From: Desulfuromonas sp. CSMB_57
GTDB lineage: Bacteria; Desulfobacterota; Desulfuromonadia; Desulfuromonadales; Syntrophotaleaceae
Direction: 5' to 3'
DNA: 64,000 nt
Assembly (NCBI RefSeq): GCF_020194955.2
Contig: NZ_JAFCIY020000023.1
Span: forward strand, 1-64,000
Shown here: positions 63,468 to 64,000 of the stretch, one piece after another
How the letters are laid out: each line of letters starts with the position of its first letter
Numbering within the stretch: position 1 is the stretch's first letter
Position numbers and translations under genes: made by a program
The notes under the pieces: generated by a model
What the model was told of the DNA's origin: nothing
What the model saw: only the letters and a program-made list of their open reading frames with translations
Databases searched by the model: none

Positions 63468-64000
63468 AGCTCCATCGGTTGGCAGTAGCGCTGGTGCACC
63501 ATCCGGTTCTGGATCGACGCGGGGATGTGGTCACTTCGGCGCTGACCAATCTGGACGTACACGATATCGCGCGCACGGCGCGCACTTACGGGGTGGGTCG
63601 TTTCTACGTGGTGACGCCGCTGGCCGAGCAGTTGCAGCTGTTGGACCGAATCCTCGGTCATTGGCGCGACGGTCATGGGGCAGGCTACAACCCGGATCGG
63701 AAGGAAGCCCTGTCCCTGGTGGCCGGGGTGCCGAGCCTGGCCGCCGCCCTGGATGACTGGCAACGCCTTTGCGGTGCCGAGCCCCTGCCGGTGCTGACCG
63801 CGGCGGCGCGCGATGGTCGGTTGACCTTTCGGGATTGTGCCCGGATGCTGGCACAACAGCCCCTGCTGCTGGTGCTGGGAACCGGCTGGGGATTGGCGCC
63901 GGAACTGTTTCAGAATGGATGGCCGGTGCTGACGCCGATTCGCGGTGCAGGGTCCTACAATCATTTACCGGTACGTGCCGCCGCCGCCATCATGCTGGAT
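63464..64000 (+). CDS. SPOUT-class RNA methyltransferase (DUF2168-like), partial at right edge
   Basis: The first 179 codons of a gene that continues beyond 64000. It opens [40 protein letters not shown] and the knot-like [15 protein letters not shown] plus [18 protein letters not shown] match SPOUT methyltransferases often found right after trmD in deltaproteobacteria. Substrate unknown. The ATG overlaps the trmD stop (ATGA). Confidence 0.85.
   Translation, partial: MKLHRLAVALVHHPVLDRRGDVVTSALTNLDVHDIARTARTYGVGRFYVVTPLAEQLQLLDRILGHWRDGHGAGYNPDRKEALSLVAGVPSLAAALDDWQRLCGAEPLPVLTAAARDGRLTFRDCARMLAQQPLLLVLGTGWGLAPELFQNGWPVLTPIRGAGSYNHLPVRAAAAIMLD

Overview
The window is GC-rich (roughly 60-65% by eye) chromosomal bacterial DNA, densely packed and dominated by housekeeping operons. 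The order tilS-ftsH-folP-cdaA-ybbR-glmM-pdxJ-acpS, a citramalate synthase next to an aspartate kinase, a system II (ResB/CcsA) cytochrome c maturation pair, a c-type-haem sensor kinase and many c-di-GMP proteins point to a Desulfuromonadales-type deltaproteobacterium (Geobacter/Desulfuromonas/Pelobacter relatives). This is inferred from gene content and order; there is no rRNA in the window.

Layout. 1-1229: end of a tungstate-type ABC importer. 1442-5988: an ADP-ribosylglycohydrolase, a predicted lipoprotein alkaline phosphatase, a PAS-diguanylate cyclase and an MFS transporter. 5995-13410: a four-gene minus-strand signalling operon (haem-binding histidine kinase, single-domain response regulator, REC-PAS-PAS-GGDEF-EAL protein, double solute-binding-domain histidine kinase). 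13916-15191: a membrane protein and shikimate kinase. 15235-18698: a damaged four-helix-bundle gene, then a small AT-richer island between a 16-bp copy of the tRNA-Leu(CAA) 3' segment and the intact tRNA gene. The island carries an AbiE-like pair and a self-contained HTH-nucleotidyltransferase gene that appears to be read from a leaderless transcript. 18736-24931: pabC, pabB and a 1294-residue GGDEF-EAL sensor. 25196-29782: a MacB/FtsX-type ABC exporter with HlyD-type adaptor, interrupted by a hexanucleotide repeat.

29946-33319: tRNA-Ala, purine permease, SrkA-like kinase, cupin, tRNA-Met. 33401-46816: tilS, ftsH, folP, cdaA, ybbR, glmM, pdxJ, acpS, a CBS-domain gene, tsaE, lysC, cimA and a helix-hairpin-helix protein; this covers tRNA modification, proteostasis, folate, c-di-AMP, cell wall precursors, pyridoxal phosphate and isoleucine/lysine precursors. 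46990-50317: a 51-residue zinc-ribbon gene missed by ordinary length cut-offs, then thiamine genes (a thiE-thiD fusion and thiC) behind a TPP riboswitch and a terminator. 50518-59938: alr, a RACo-like protein lacking its ferredoxin domain, purH, purD, purE, resB, ccsA, a tRNA methyltransferase and a DciA-like gene. 60158-64000: ffh, rpsP, khpA, rimM, trmD and a SPOUT methyltransferase running off the right edge.

The parts most worth following up are the tRNA-Leu island with its two nucleotidyltransferase modules and palindromic operators, the haem/c-di-GMP signalling operon, the ferredoxin-less RACo, and two non-coding repeats (a dispersed element with a 19-bp inverted repeat, and a hexamer tract upstream of the exporter adaptor).
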